Shown: in pieces, positions 54,701 through 63,052 of the stretch | Position numbering within the stretch: the first letter of the stretch is position 1 | Layout of the letters: each line of letters opens with the position of its first letter | Source of the DNA: Bacteroidia bacterium | Lineage (GTDB): Bacteria; Bacteroidota; Bacteroidia; J057 | DNA: 63,052 nt | NCBI GenBank assembly: GCA_030430205.1 | Contig: JAUIGE010000036.1 | Span: 1 to 63,052 of the forward strand | Direction of reading: 5' to 3' | Made by a program: the position numbers and the translations under genes | The notes under the pieces: generated by a model | What the model saw: only the letters and a program-made list of their open reading frames with translations | Databases searched by the model: none | Told to the model about the DNA's origin: nothing

Positions 54701-56562
54701 ATCCCGAGCTGGAGATCCGCAAGGTGTCTGCGCCCCAGGTGCGTAAGCTGCAAGCAGCCTTTCTGGAACAGCCGGAGCAACAGGAAGCCTATTTTGCTGA
54801 AAATATTGAATATGCTGCCTCTACGGCCTTTATGAATGCCTACCAGAACTATCCCCTGCTCGTGGGCCAACAAACCAACCTCTATAAATGTGTGCTGGAA
54901 AATGGCTTTCATTGGGTATCGGAGCAGGGCTATTTAGGCCTGCTGCATCCTGAAGGGGTGTATGATGATCCTAAGGGGGAGCCATTGCGGAAAGAGATGT
55001 ATCAGCGGCTTCAATTTCATTTTCAGTTTAAAAATGAACTGATGCTTTTTAGCGAGATCGATCATCATAATGCTTATGGAGCGCACATTTACGCAGGAAA
55101 AACCACCTCTCCAGACTTTTTCTCCATCAATAACCTATTCCATCCTGCCACCATTGATGGTTCTTTTGTACACGATGGCAGGGGACTGGCGGGAGGCTAT
55201 AAGGTAAAAGATGAGCAGGCAGGCAAAATGGTCTGGAATATTCACCCGCATCAGGATCGGATCGTACGCATAGGAGAAAAGGAGTTAAAAGTTCTGGCCC
55301 AAACCTTCGAAAACAGCAAAGATTGGCAGGGAGCCAAATTGGTCAGTATCCATTCCGCCAAATTGCTTGCTGTACTGGAAAAGCTGGGGCAATTCCCGAC
55401 AAGTGTAGGAGATTTTGAGAATAAAATCAGTGAAGGCTGGCACGAAACCAATGCAGTTAATGAAGGCATAATAGAGCGAAATACCCAATACCCTGATTTG
55501 GAAAAGTATGAACTCATCTACAGCGGTCCCCACTTTTTTGTAGGCAATCCCCTCTATAAAACCCCGCGCGAGGTCTGTGAGCTGAATTCTCACTACGATG
55601 TAATCGACCCCAGCGAAATCCCGGCAGATTATCTGCCGCGGACGAATTATATCCCCCCAAAAATAGATGAGAACTATATCTCCGCCATCAAAGGTTTTGA
55701 GATAGGTAAGGATACAGGGGGGAAGGCAGTTTATGATGATTGGTTGGGGTATTATAAGGTGGGCTATAGAAGAAGGCTCGCTCAAGGGGGAGAACGTACC
55801 CTCATTTGTAGCATCTTACCTCCAAAAGCAGCCAACGTACACCCTGTTATTACTGCTATTTTAAAAGATGAAAATCGACTAATAGAATTATCTGGACTCT
55901 GTTCATCTTTAGTATTTGATTTCTTAATTAAAACCGTTGGAAAATCAGATTTATATGAGAGTACCCTAAATAGTTTTCCACTGGATATCTTAGCAGGGTA
56001 TCGAAGTCTCCTCTTCTCCCGCACCCTCCTCCTCAACTGCCTCAACCAATACTACGCCCCCCTTTGGGCACGCCACTACGATCCTGCCTTCCGGCAGGAC
56101 AGCTGGAGCAAGGTAGATACCCGCCTCAAGCCTTTTGACAGCCTCGGCCCGGAATGGGCCTGGGAGACACCCTTGCGCAACTGGTACGAGCGTCGTCAGG
56201 CGCTCGTAGAGATCGATGTGATCACGGCCATGGCCCTGGGCCTGGAGCTGGAGGAGCTGATCCTGATGTATAATGTGCAGTTTCCCGTCCTCCAGCAAAA
56301 TGAGGACGATACCTGGTATGACCAGCGCGGGAATATCGTCTTTACCTGCTCCAAGGGGCTGACAGGGGTGGGCGTGGATCGGCCGGTTTGGAATACCATC
56401 CGCGATTTGAAGGCGGGAGAGACCTATACACATGTCATTGAGAAGAGTGAGTTGTATTATGGGAAGGAGGTGGTTTATTATGCGCCTTTTGACAAATGTG
56501 ACCGGGTGGAGGATTATCGGGTGGCCTGGGTGCATTTTGGTTCAATCTTTGAAGTAAGTTAG
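51787..56562 (+). CDS. large adenine-N6 DNA methyltransferase (Eco57I/DrmMI-like)
   Basis: 1591 residues, starting MIKFIQNIGEFFASNYFDED; ATG overlaps the helicase stop by 4 bp (51787-51790). SAM motif I is ILEPAMGAAAF (579 onward); the catalytic NPPW tetrad is at 954-957 (FDVAVGNPPWLKL), the signature of gamma-type N6-adenine methylases of the Eco57I/PglX/DrmMI group. The N-terminal 570 residues are a helical region as in these proteins; the C-terminal part (about 960-1591) should hold the target-recognition domain. Base composition changes sharply inside the gene: GC-rich to about 54780, AT-richer to about 55990, GC-rich again after. Probably marks self DNA. Confidence 0.9.
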   Translation: MIKFIQNIGEFFASNYFDEDFGKKVLEKSGYAAEDQKVFNKKISALKERYYRFKQELLEGRLRTKDKVTETHRFHAEVLLALGYPGDRPEYENLFHVDEKTVLPVRHTLYRGEHPHLMIMEMHALIKDGEEEPDGLFEQRYHVEEEETSVPPQKYHRSQWSNVFSVPEGLSISPMIINKAVSELFLLPQHRRPRYILLCAGNQYFLLEQEKWFRGSYLQLDLEELFDEAAIRRDYFALFYFLLAKETLAPQAEIVLMEQLDEDSHKSAYEVTKDLKEGVIHAVEALANEAVYYQGEQGHDFSELNADQLKDDCLSMVYRLLFLFYAESRADLDILPSDDPVYQQGYSLEMLRDLEQVPLNTASSQNGFFFHESLYRLFGLLSGGYREHQAANKSFRIRHLDSPLFDNQNLHYLADVKIRNVVWQDVIQQLSLSRKQKGKNRGRISYANLGINQLGSVYESLLAFRGFFAESDHIEVHRRRKAKENSDKVASSDGSFLVPRSRIDDFHPGEVYRENNEELRIIPQGTFIYRLSGRDRQKSASYYTPEVLTQCTVKYTLKPILERLDQGEMTAMELLDLKILEPAMGAAAFHNEVINQLAEAYLTYRQQELRRKVAPDKYREELQMVKAYIALNNVYGVDINPTAVELGKLSLWLNVIHRDMETPFFGYRLGVGNAVIGCWLKAFKHKDFSLERLSPSSQRAKKKEWWKKAPKHLKFGKERILRREDEIYHFLLPDPGMLASAGIKLLKSEYPAQAKSLSEWSKSFTEPIRMEEYQLLQRLCEKIDVLLEAHYAYQKQVNALTAGKLNFFGVEAPEIGLRNYREKERIAAERYAHNAPYFKLKMIMDYWCSLWFWDMREAAALPERGDWWRDLLYICDHELTGKEEETSLSSYRKGEAAEAASQELAAQARRTDLFANTRLQRVREYAARYRFFHYQLEFIEVFKERGGFDVAVGNPPWLKLQFEEKGLMSELYPELEIRKVSAPQVRKLQAAFLEQPEQQEAYFAENIEYAASTAFMNAYQNYPLLVGQQTNLYKCVLENGFHWVSEQGYLGLLHPEGVYDDPKGEPLRKEMYQRLQFHFQFKNELMLFSEIDHHNAYGAHIYAGKTTSPDFFSINNLFHPATIDGSFVHDGRGLAGGYKVKDEQAGKMVWNIHPHQDRIVRIGEKELKVLAQTFENSKDWQGAKLVSIHSAKLLAVLEKLGQFPTSVGDFENKISEGWHETNAVNEGIIERNTQYPDLEKYELIYSGPHFFVGNPLYKTPREVCELNSHYDVIDPSEIPADYLPRTNYIPPKIDENYISAIKGFEIGKDTGGKAVYDDWLGYYKVGYRRRLAQGGERTLICSILPPKAANVHPVITAILKDENRLIELSGLCSSLVFDFLIKTVGKSDLYESTLNSFPLDILAGYRSLLFSRTLLLNCLNQYYAPLWARHYDPAFRQDSWSKVDTRLKPFDSLGPEWAWETPLRNWYERRQALVEIDVITAMALGLELEELILMYNVQFPVLQQNEDDTWYDQRGNIVFTCSKGLTGVGVDRPVWNTIRDLKAGETYTHVIEKSELYYGKEVVYYAPFDKCDRVEDYRVAWVHFGSIFEVS

Positions 56563-56600
56563 TTTACTTCAATGCCTCCAAATATAATTTATCAAGCCTT

Positions 56601-59600
56601 ATGAAATCCCAGAAAGATGTTGAACAAGAATTGTGTGAGCTGTGGGGTATCCCACGCCTAACGGTTCTGGCTGATTGCTATCAGCAAATTAATGGTAAAA
56701 AAGCCTTTCGGAATGTCAAGACCTCCAGGGGAAAACGCTGTCTCTTACCTAATGGGAGGCCTCTGACTCTCTATGATGGCAAAAATCAGGATAAGTATGT
56801 AGCAGGGGAGGAGTATAAACTGAACTTGTTTTTAGCGCGGGATGAGATTCGCATAGAGCGGGAAAATCCTTTTCTCTTGTTGATAGATACGATCAATCAC
56901 CCGCCCAGAAAAAATACCCTAATCCCGCAAAAGCGGATAGCTCAAATCCAGCGCAGTTATCTGGATACCCGGGGAGAGGCCAAGCAATCGTTGATTGGCT
57001 CAATGAAGCGCTTATCTGCCGAGACCAACAAAAAACCAGAAACGTTTCTCTATGAGCTGATTCAAAATGCGGATGACTACCCCGATGAAGAAAAGGGAGG
57101 GGTACAAATGGGCTTTCGATTAACCGATAACTACCTGGTGCTATTGCATGATGGGCAGCCTTTTGGGCCTGCTAATGTATCTGCAATTTGTACAGTAGAT
57201 GGAGGAGATAAAAGTGAGGATTTGGATAAAACAGGCTTTAAGGGAATTGGCTTTAAATCTATTTTCAAAGATTCCAATTACGTCTGGATTCACTCCGGGG
57301 GATTTTCCTTTCGATTCGATCAGGGACACTTCCATCAAATGGGAACGGACTATCCCTGGCAGGTGATACCTATCTGGACGGATATAGAGCAGGATATAGA
57401 TGGTGAAATTGTCAATCCCGATGTATTGAATGCGCCCGTTTCTATTTGCATTCGGCCCAAAGAAGGGCAACCCAAGCTGCATACTTATGAGGAGATTTTT
57501 ACATCGGTTTTTAAAGATGAGCGTGTGCTGCTTTTCTTGAGAAATGTAAAGAGCATTGCTTTTAAGGGATATAATGGGACAGGTTTTAGGATAAAAAAAT
57601 CAGATGATAAATGGTGTTTTGGCAGTTCCGGTGCCATACAACCACCTGAGGAGCTGGTTGCTTCTATTAATCGGGCCATTGAAAAGAGCATGGACGATAG
57701 GATTCCGGAAAAATACAAAGACATCCAATCTACCCTGATTAGCTATGCCGTGGCCGTAGAGGAAGGGAAGCTTACCCAGACAGAGCGTGCGACCCTCTAT
57801 GCATACCTGCCAACAAGCGTAGACTTTGGTTTGCCTTTTTTGATCAATGGAGACTTTATTCCTGATGGAAGCAGGGATAATTTGTTCTGGGACCTGGAAT
57901 GGAATCGTTTTCTATTTCAGTCAGCGGGAAAGTACCTGCTCAAGTGGCTGGCAGACTTATATACTGAGCGCAGAGAAACGGCCATCTATGGGACCCTGCT
58001 TCCAGGCATTTCCCGCCTGATAGCGAAACAAACAGAACCGGAAAAAAAGACCTATCTCGAACTTTTTCAGGCTGGATTGGAAGAAGGAATAGCAAGCTTT
58101 GCTTTTCTTCCGGATAATCAACAAAAACTCCGGGCGTTCGGGGAATTAATCTTCGATAGTACAGGCTTGTTTTATCTGATTCCTGCCCACTTCCTTGCAG
58201 AGATCAACAAACCTGGGGAATTAATTCATCATGACCTCATTACACATGAAGGAATAAAAGAGCTTTTTGAAAGCAAAGAAGCTAATCTGATAGATCTCCA
58301 GGATCTCAAAAAACTGTTTGGCAATGCTGCCTTCCAGGCTTGGCTATCTGATCCTTTACATAATGTCATTCTGCTTTCTTTTCTTTCCACTAAAAGCTGG
58401 CTACGGAGTTTTGATGACTATGCAATTTTTCTGAATCAACATGGACAACTTTGCAATCGAACAGGTTTGTATCTATCATTTGGAGAAGATGAGGCACTTC
58501 TGAGTTGGAGCCAAAGTGATTTTTTGCATTCTGATTTGCAAGCCTCCCTGAGTGAAAAGGAGTTGTTCCTCAAGAAATATGAACCCCAAATCTTTATCCG
58601 GGAAGAAGTTTTGGAGAAGCCTGACCAGCAAAAAATTGCAGATAAAGCACACAATATTGCTTTTTGGAGTTATCTGAAAAAGTATCAGGCTGGTCTGAGT
58701 GAAAACGATATAAAGATACTGGTATCTAAACCGGTATTTTCCATGGATGAGGCTCCCTATCTGCTCAATACGTCTTTATGGTTTAACTATGAGCCTAATA
58801 GCGCCTCGATTTTCCAGGAGGATTTATTTCCCGCTCACCTCTTTCGGGTAATAGACCCGGAATATAACCGGGAGGATGCTGAAGCCTGGAAAGCTTTCTG
58901 GCAGAAAATGGGGGTGAAAGATTATAGCTATGAGAATGGGGCCATTTTCAAGCTACTTTTCATCGATTATGCATCTCATATTGAGGCCCGTCTTAAGCAG
59001 GCAGAAGTGCAGGAATCCTCTAAAATCCCCGGTTTTAGTAGCCTTTGGGTCGAACTGAGTCGTTTCTTGCCTCACTTCAAACGGGAGGAATGGAAGGCCA
59101 TGTTGGCGAGTGTTAGGAAGCTACCCGTTTTAACAACACAGGGTAACTGGGTCCCAATAGGAGACTGCTATTTGTCTCAGGAGTATACAGGCAATGATAC
59201 CCTCGAAAAGCTGGCAATTGAAAATGAAGACCTGAATTGCATATTTCTTTCAGCTGATTATTTGAAGGACAATCGCCTTTCTCTTTCAAAATGGGCTGCC
59301 TTATTCCAAAAATGTGGGATCAAAAAAGATGAGGCAGATTTTGTTAGCTACCTCGTTAAGAAAATTGGAGAGATAGATCCAAAAGATTTGATCTCTAAGA
59401 CCCAGTTTTTGTTTAAAAACAAGTCCTACATCGATGATTGGGAAACCAAGTTGAAAGATTTAAAGCTGTTGAATGCCCATGGTGACCCTCAATCCCCTTC
59501 AGATTTGTTAATAGGAGAACCTTATACGGATAATTTGCTTTTTGACTCTGTGCTGCCTTCAATTGAACTGAGTCAGGCTATTTCACCTGATTATCTGATA

Positions 59601-62030
59601 GGATACGAGGGGAAGAAAGCCGCTTGGGAGGGATTTTTTGAAGCCTTAAGCGCAAAGTCTGTTCGAGAACAGGAGGGATTGCTTAAGCTTAAAATGGAGG
59701 TTTTGTTGGCTTCTTTGGAGGATTTTAAAGAGGTTGAGAAGTCGGTTCAATTGGTGAATGAGTTGTATGAATTGCATTCGGAGGGGCTGTTGGAGGATTA
59801 TTATGAGGGTTTGCATGAGCTTCCATTACTAACAAAAAAGGAAGGGGAGTTTAGAACTGCGAAATATTTGCAGCAAGGTTCGGTTTATGAACCAGAATTG
59901 GATTTGGAGGGCATGCTTACATCTTTAGAGACGTATGAGTTTGCTTTTATTCATGATATTTATGCAAATCGCATTTCTGATCTTGATCAATTTTTTTCGA
60001 TTTTTCTAAATAAAATTGGCGTTTCAAGATGGTGGAAAATTAATGTTGTTCCAGATGTAGGAAGGCCAGCCCTAAATAAATCTTTTGAGGACTATTTTAA
60101 ATTTTTGGATATGTCAAATGCGTATCCTCCACTATATCAAAGGTATCCTGCACAGCATGGACTACTAAGTTTTAGATATTTATATTTCTCTAGAGCATTA
60201 CATGAATATAATTCATCACTATCATTTTGGAAGTCGTTTAATGAACAATTCTACCTTTTGTTTGAAAAAGTCAAGTATTGGGTTTATGGAAATAAAAACA
60301 TGACATATGAAGTGATTTCTCCATTTTTATATTTTATAAAAAATAACCCTGTCATACCAGCAACAGACGGCCAATGTCACCTTCCCGAAGACTTATATTC
60401 TATCAAACTCAAACCTATTTTAAAAACCAGCGCATTATATTCTGTTGTTGATCTTTCTCAAATATTTTTTGAGCAAGAGGATCGGATTTCACTGGAGGCC
60501 TGGTTGGGAATTAACCAAACCCTTTCTTTAAAACATTGCCTGGATAGGATTTCTGAACTACAGGATTATGCTAAATTAAAAAAGGAAGGAATATGGAAGA
60601 GATTAGAGGAAATACTCCCTCTGGGTGCTCTTGGAGATGCTGAACTTGAAGCTCTGGAAAGTTTTGGCAAAACGGGCAAGCTTCCTAACCAATTAGGTGA
60701 CTGGAAACCGCTTGAGGAACTATATTATATCTGGGATGAGTTCGATTTGGGGCTGGGTAATAGCCCATGGTTGATCAAGGATGACCTAACTTTTATAGCT
60801 AAAGAATTAGATCTCAATGCATTAGAAGAGAGTGACTTTGAGCCTCAATTTAGAAATGAGCGGATTGATACAGAATTTACAAACTGGCTCAAAAAGCGGC
60901 TTCCATATTTGGCATTTGCTGAACAGCATGATGCATGGGAAGAAAGGTATGATCATTACCTTGATATCTTAAATGAACATATTTTCAAACGAGTTGATCG
61001 GATTTCTTTTGTGTATCCCCAAATAGAGCCTCCTATTGCCAATTCTGAGAAATTATTTTTTGAGAAAGAAAAAACCATCTACCATGTCGGTTCCTGGAGT
61101 AATTTGAGAGGCAAGGACCTGATGACATTTATCCATAAGCTGCTAGACATTCGAAATACTGATTTTTTCCAAAATATACTTCTTTGGGATGATGATGAGC
61201 TTTTTGAATACTTCCAGGAGAAAAACATGAATCTTCCTGCAGCCCTGAAACCAAAGGAAACTCCTCCTCCTGGCGAAAATGGTCATGTATCGATTCCAGC
61301 TGTTGTTGGAAGCAGGATTCAAAATGATTCCAGGATAGAAGAACCTGTACCAACATATCCCACATCTGAAGAGACCGAGGATGGAGAGAATGCAACACCG
61401 TCTAAAAATCCAGATTATCCTGATTCCTTCACAGAAGAGGAGATAAAAAAGCTGGAAGATCTTTTTGGCAACAATGCACCTGCAAACTCACGCGAAGACT
61501 TGAATCTGGCAGCAATCGTTTCCTGCCTGGTTTTTCTGGAATCCCAGGGGTATGGCATTGAAGAGGCCGAGGAGAATTTGAAAGAATCGCGTGAATATGC
61601 TCAACTCTATCCGGTATTTCTGCCCGGAGAAGACCCTGAACGAGATTCTCCTATCACCGTTATGTGCCGGTCTGCCAAGGCTGAATTGCTGTATCTAAGA
61701 AGTTCGTCCTGGGAGAGGCTTAAAGACCCCCTGATTCATCTTTACCTGAAAACAGGTGACGGCAGGTTAGATTATCATTATTGCCAAACGAGAGAGGAAG
61801 TCATTCAGGATGAAAAAGCCGCTTATAGGGTACTCCGGGTTGAAATGGAAGGAGGGGTAGAAAGTATTGATGATTTGCTTAAGGGGCAATATGATAAAGA
61901 AAAAGTTTGGCTGTTATTGAGAACGAAAAACTCTCAAAAGAATAAGGCAATTTTTGAGAAAAATATTCGCCCAAAAGAGGCGGGGGATACCTCAAGTAAT
62001 GCCCATGTAGGTGGGGAAAACGAAATTTAG
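56601..62030 (+). CDS. giant sacsin/HSP90-type GHKL ATPase
   Basis: 1809 residues, starting MKSQKDVEQELCELWGIPRL. The ATPase domain at about 115-260 has the GHKL motifs: N box FLYELIQNADDYP (Asn156), G1 VLLHDGQPFG (Asp184-Gly185), and G2 KTGFKGIGFKSIF (GIGF 215-218), in the form used by sacsin and related HSP90-like proteins. The next 1300 residues have no recognised domain and look helical. The last approximately 200 residues (after a Pro/Glu/Asn-rich linker near 1530-1600) form a separate globular unit, LYLRSSSWERLKDPLIHLYL. GHKL ATPases are known in restriction-like operons (MORC-type). 38 bp after the methylase; more AT-rich than it. Confidence 0.85.
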   Translation: MKSQKDVEQELCELWGIPRLTVLADCYQQINGKKAFRNVKTSRGKRCLLPNGRPLTLYDGKNQDKYVAGEEYKLNLFLARDEIRIERENPFLLLIDTINHPPRKNTLIPQKRIAQIQRSYLDTRGEAKQSLIGSMKRLSAETNKKPETFLYELIQNADDYPDEEKGGVQMGFRLTDNYLVLLHDGQPFGPANVSAICTVDGGDKSEDLDKTGFKGIGFKSIFKDSNYVWIHSGGFSFRFDQGHFHQMGTDYPWQVIPIWTDIEQDIDGEIVNPDVLNAPVSICIRPKEGQPKLHTYEEIFTSVFKDERVLLFLRNVKSIAFKGYNGTGFRIKKSDDKWCFGSSGAIQPPEELVASINRAIEKSMDDRIPEKYKDIQSTLISYAVAVEEGKLTQTERATLYAYLPTSVDFGLPFLINGDFIPDGSRDNLFWDLEWNRFLFQSAGKYLLKWLADLYTERRETAIYGTLLPGISRLIAKQTEPEKKTYLELFQAGLEEGIASFAFLPDNQQKLRAFGELIFDSTGLFYLIPAHFLAEINKPGELIHHDLITHEGIKELFESKEANLIDLQDLKKLFGNAAFQAWLSDPLHNVILLSFLSTKSWLRSFDDYAIFLNQHGQLCNRTGLYLSFGEDEALLSWSQSDFLHSDLQASLSEKELFLKKYEPQIFIREEVLEKPDQQKIADKAHNIAFWSYLKKYQAGLSENDIKILVSKPVFSMDEAPYLLNTSLWFNYEPNSASIFQEDLFPAHLFRVIDPEYNREDAEAWKAFWQKMGVKDYSYENGAIFKLLFIDYASHIEARLKQAEVQESSKIPGFSSLWVELSRFLPHFKREEWKAMLASVRKLPVLTTQGNWVPIGDCYLSQEYTGNDTLEKLAIENEDLNCIFLSADYLKDNRLSLSKWAALFQKCGIKKDEADFVSYLVKKIGEIDPKDLISKTQFLFKNKSYIDDWETKLKDLKLLNAHGDPQSPSDLLIGEPYTDNLLFDSVLPSIELSQAISPDYLIGYEGKKAAWEGFFEALSAKSVREQEGLLKLKMEVLLASLEDFKEVEKSVQLVNELYELHSEGLLEDYYEGLHELPLLTKKEGEFRTAKYLQQGSVYEPELDLEGMLTSLETYEFAFIHDIYANRISDLDQFFSIFLNKIGVSRWWKINVVPDVGRPALNKSFEDYFKFLDMSNAYPPLYQRYPAQHGLLSFRYLYFSRALHEYNSSLSFWKSFNEQFYLLFEKVKYWVYGNKNMTYEVISPFLYFIKNNPVIPATDGQCHLPEDLYSIKLKPILKTSALYSVVDLSQIFFEQEDRISLEAWLGINQTLSLKHCLDRISELQDYAKLKKEGIWKRLEEILPLGALGDAELEALESFGKTGKLPNQLGDWKPLEELYYIWDEFDLGLGNSPWLIKDDLTFIAKELDLNALEESDFEPQFRNERIDTEFTNWLKKRLPYLAFAEQHDAWEERYDHYLDILNEHIFKRVDRISFVYPQIEPPIANSEKLFFEKEKTIYHVGSWSNLRGKDLMTFIHKLLDIRNTDFFQNILLWDDDELFEYFQEKNMNLPAALKPKETPPPGENGHVSIPAVVGSRIQNDSRIEEPVPTYPTSEETEDGENATPSKNPDYPDSFTEEEIKKLEDLFGNNAPANSREDLNLAAIVSCLVFLESQGYGIEEAEENLKESREYAQLYPVFLPGEDPERDSPITVMCRSAKAELLYLRSSSWERLKDPLIHLYLKTGDGRLDYHYCQTREEVIQDEKAAYRVLRVEMEGGVESIDDLLKGQYDKEKVWLLLRTKNSQKNKAIFEKNIRPKEAGDTSSNAHVGGENEI

Positions 62031-62909
62031 ATGAATACAATACCCAATGAACAGCATGTCCGGTTTTATGAATGGCAGATTCAGATACTGGAAGAGGCGT
62101 GGTTGCGGTATGCAAATACCCCCATGAATACCTTATGGATGAGCAAAAAATTATTTGTAGGAAGGATATGGGGTATACAGCATGCCCAGGGAAATGTGAT
62201 TCTACGATTTAAAGCAGGCGCATTGCCCAGAATCAAAAACCACTATTTGTTGTCATTGGTAACTCCTGATCTGGGACACAACCCTGCATCCTGGTCATTT
62301 TCATACCTCGAGTTCAGGTCGTCGACTCAACCTCGTTTATCAGGAAAAAATACAGAGGTTAAACCCGTGTATTTGCTGAAATCAGAAGATCCCAAATGGG
62401 TATATGTAGCTGTCTCCAATTTTGACCATGCACTTTTTAATGATATTGAGACACAATTTTTATCTCAAAAGCAGCATCCTTTAGTAGTTTTGGCAGAAAC
62501 AGATCCACCTGTAGACTACCTGCTTAAGTTAAAGGAGTTTGTTTCCCGGAATCCAAGACATCCTATCCTGAATTTGGATTTGCTGAAACGAGATAACGAG
62601 TGGAGGCCCACTAATTTGGATAATCAGGGAGATATTTCTCCTCAACTTATCAACTTGATCGAAGCGAATCATACCATTCTGGTTCAAGGACCACCCGGAA
62701 CGGGGAAGTCTTATTTGGCGGCACAGATTTGTTCCGATTATCTGCAGAAAGATAAAACAGTAGCTGTAACTGCTTTAACAAATAAGGCCCTGGTGGAAGT
62801 CGTTGGAAAGGAGCCTCTTGCTCACGCCTTGCTGGAAGGTAATTTGTTCAAAACAAATTTATCAGCAGATGAGAAAAAACAATTCCCCTTAGGAACAGTG
62901 ACAAAATAA
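62031..62909 (+). pseudogene. SF1 (UPF1/DNA2-like) helicase, truncated by insertion sequence
   Basis: 292 residues; the ATG at 62031 abuts the previous stop (TAG 62028-62030). An N-terminal beta-rich region (about 1-170) precedes the SF1 start HTILVQGPPGTGKSYLAAQI (Walker A GPPGTGKS at 220-227) and motif Ia VAVTALTNKALVE. A full-length SF1 helicase needs motifs II-VI over several hundred more residues; here the frame ends at 62909 after KKQFPLGTVTK. The last five residues probably belong to the insertion sequence that starts at about 62892. The gene completes the GHKL-ATPase operon and is likely inactive in this strain. Confidence 0.8.
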
Positions 62910-63052
62910 ATCATCGAACTAATTATTATCTTGCTGATAAAAAGAAATGACTCCTTACTCTTCTGACATAGAGGCAAAAATGGTGACTTACTACACAAGT
63001 TTACCTGAAAAATCTGCCCGTCATTATGCTGCTCTGGAATCCTTGAAGCTAG
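62892..63052 (+). mobile_element. left end of an insertion sequence (ISAzo13-like), partial
   Basis: The helicase homology is lost near 62891. ggaacagtgacaaaataaat begins directly after a TA dinucleotide (62890-62891), a plausible element end. The transposase starts at 62947. The right end and the rest of the helicase lie beyond the window, so the boundary is inferred. Confidence 0.55.
62947..63052 (+). CDS. transposase N-terminus (ISAzo13-like), partial
   Basis: The first 35 codons are open to the window end: MTPYSSDIEAKMVTYYTSLP, then EKSARHYAALESLKL. The pattern DIEAKM ... LxEKxxRxYAAxExLKL is the usual opening of ISAzo13-family transposases in Bacteroidota, before their helix-turn-helix. 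The family call rests on this short stretch and on memory of the family. Confidence 0.65.
   Translation, partial: MTPYSSDIEAKMVTYYTSLPEKSARHYAALESLKL

Noticed and set aside
48917-56562. Complete class 1 DISARM
   Set aside because: DrmD-like and DrmMI-like genes are present, but no DrmA, DrmB or separate DrmC could be found in the window.

Overview
The window looks like chromosomal DNA of a Bacteroidota, probably a Saprospiria/Lewinella-like marine heterotroph. The reasons are: a type IX secretion (T9SS) sorting domain, a TonB-dependent receptor with a carboxypeptidase-regulatory N-terminus, a giant SdrD_B-repeat surface protein, TAnnTTTG-type promoter boxes, mostly non-Shine-Dalgarno starts, and many short palindromic and direct repeats between genes. 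The taxonomic placement is inference; no rRNA or tRNA gene was seen.

Layout. 1-3453: REP-like repeats, then ileS (minus strand). 3454-7000: an accessory pocket with an orphan antitoxin-like gene, a secreted protein of unknown function, an AAA ATPase/nuclease of the DUF234 type with repeated operator-like motifs, and a 208-bp MITE-like element sitting in the remains of a second antitoxin gene with an exact 8-bp target duplication. 7000-10949: a lamin-tail/DUF819 fusion membrane protein, a VOC protein and a DUF2207 protein, probably one operon. 11033-15988: a phosphohexomutase, then a divergent TPR histidine kinase and LuxR-type response regulator. 16333-32944: a 5228-residue lipoprotein-like adhesin with about 21 SdrD_B units, six 89-residue tandem repeats and a dockerin-like C-terminus, followed by a small T9SS-exported protein. 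33018-34430: an alpha-solenoid protein. 34453-43280: a probable uptake and CoA-activation cluster (SDR, Na+/solute symporter, lipoprotein hydrolase, TonB receptor, KAS III-like enzyme, acyl-CoA synthetase) with divergent promoters and an operator-like inverted repeat. 43341-45308: a four-helix-bundle gene between 45-bp direct repeats, and comM.

45853-63052 is the most interesting part: a dense DNA-processing island that looks like phage defence. A phospholipase-D/SF2-helicase fusion on the minus strand is divergent from a tight plus-strand operon: a DrmD-like SNF2 helicase, a 1591-residue Eco57I/DrmMI-like adenine methyltransferase (4-bp overlap), an 1809-residue sacsin/HSP90-type GHKL ATPase, and an SF1 helicase that abuts it directly. 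DrmA, DrmB and a free-standing DrmC are absent from the window, so this is not canonical DISARM. The SF1 helicase stops just after its Walker A motif, and a transposase of apparent ISAzo13 type begins 37 bp later, so the last gene appears to be broken by an insertion sequence that runs off the window.

Working together (inference): the methyltransferase would mark self DNA while the helicases, the GHKL ATPase and the PLD nuclease-like protein sense or destroy foreign DNA. A base-composition mosaic inside the methyltransferase falls where the target-recognition region is expected.
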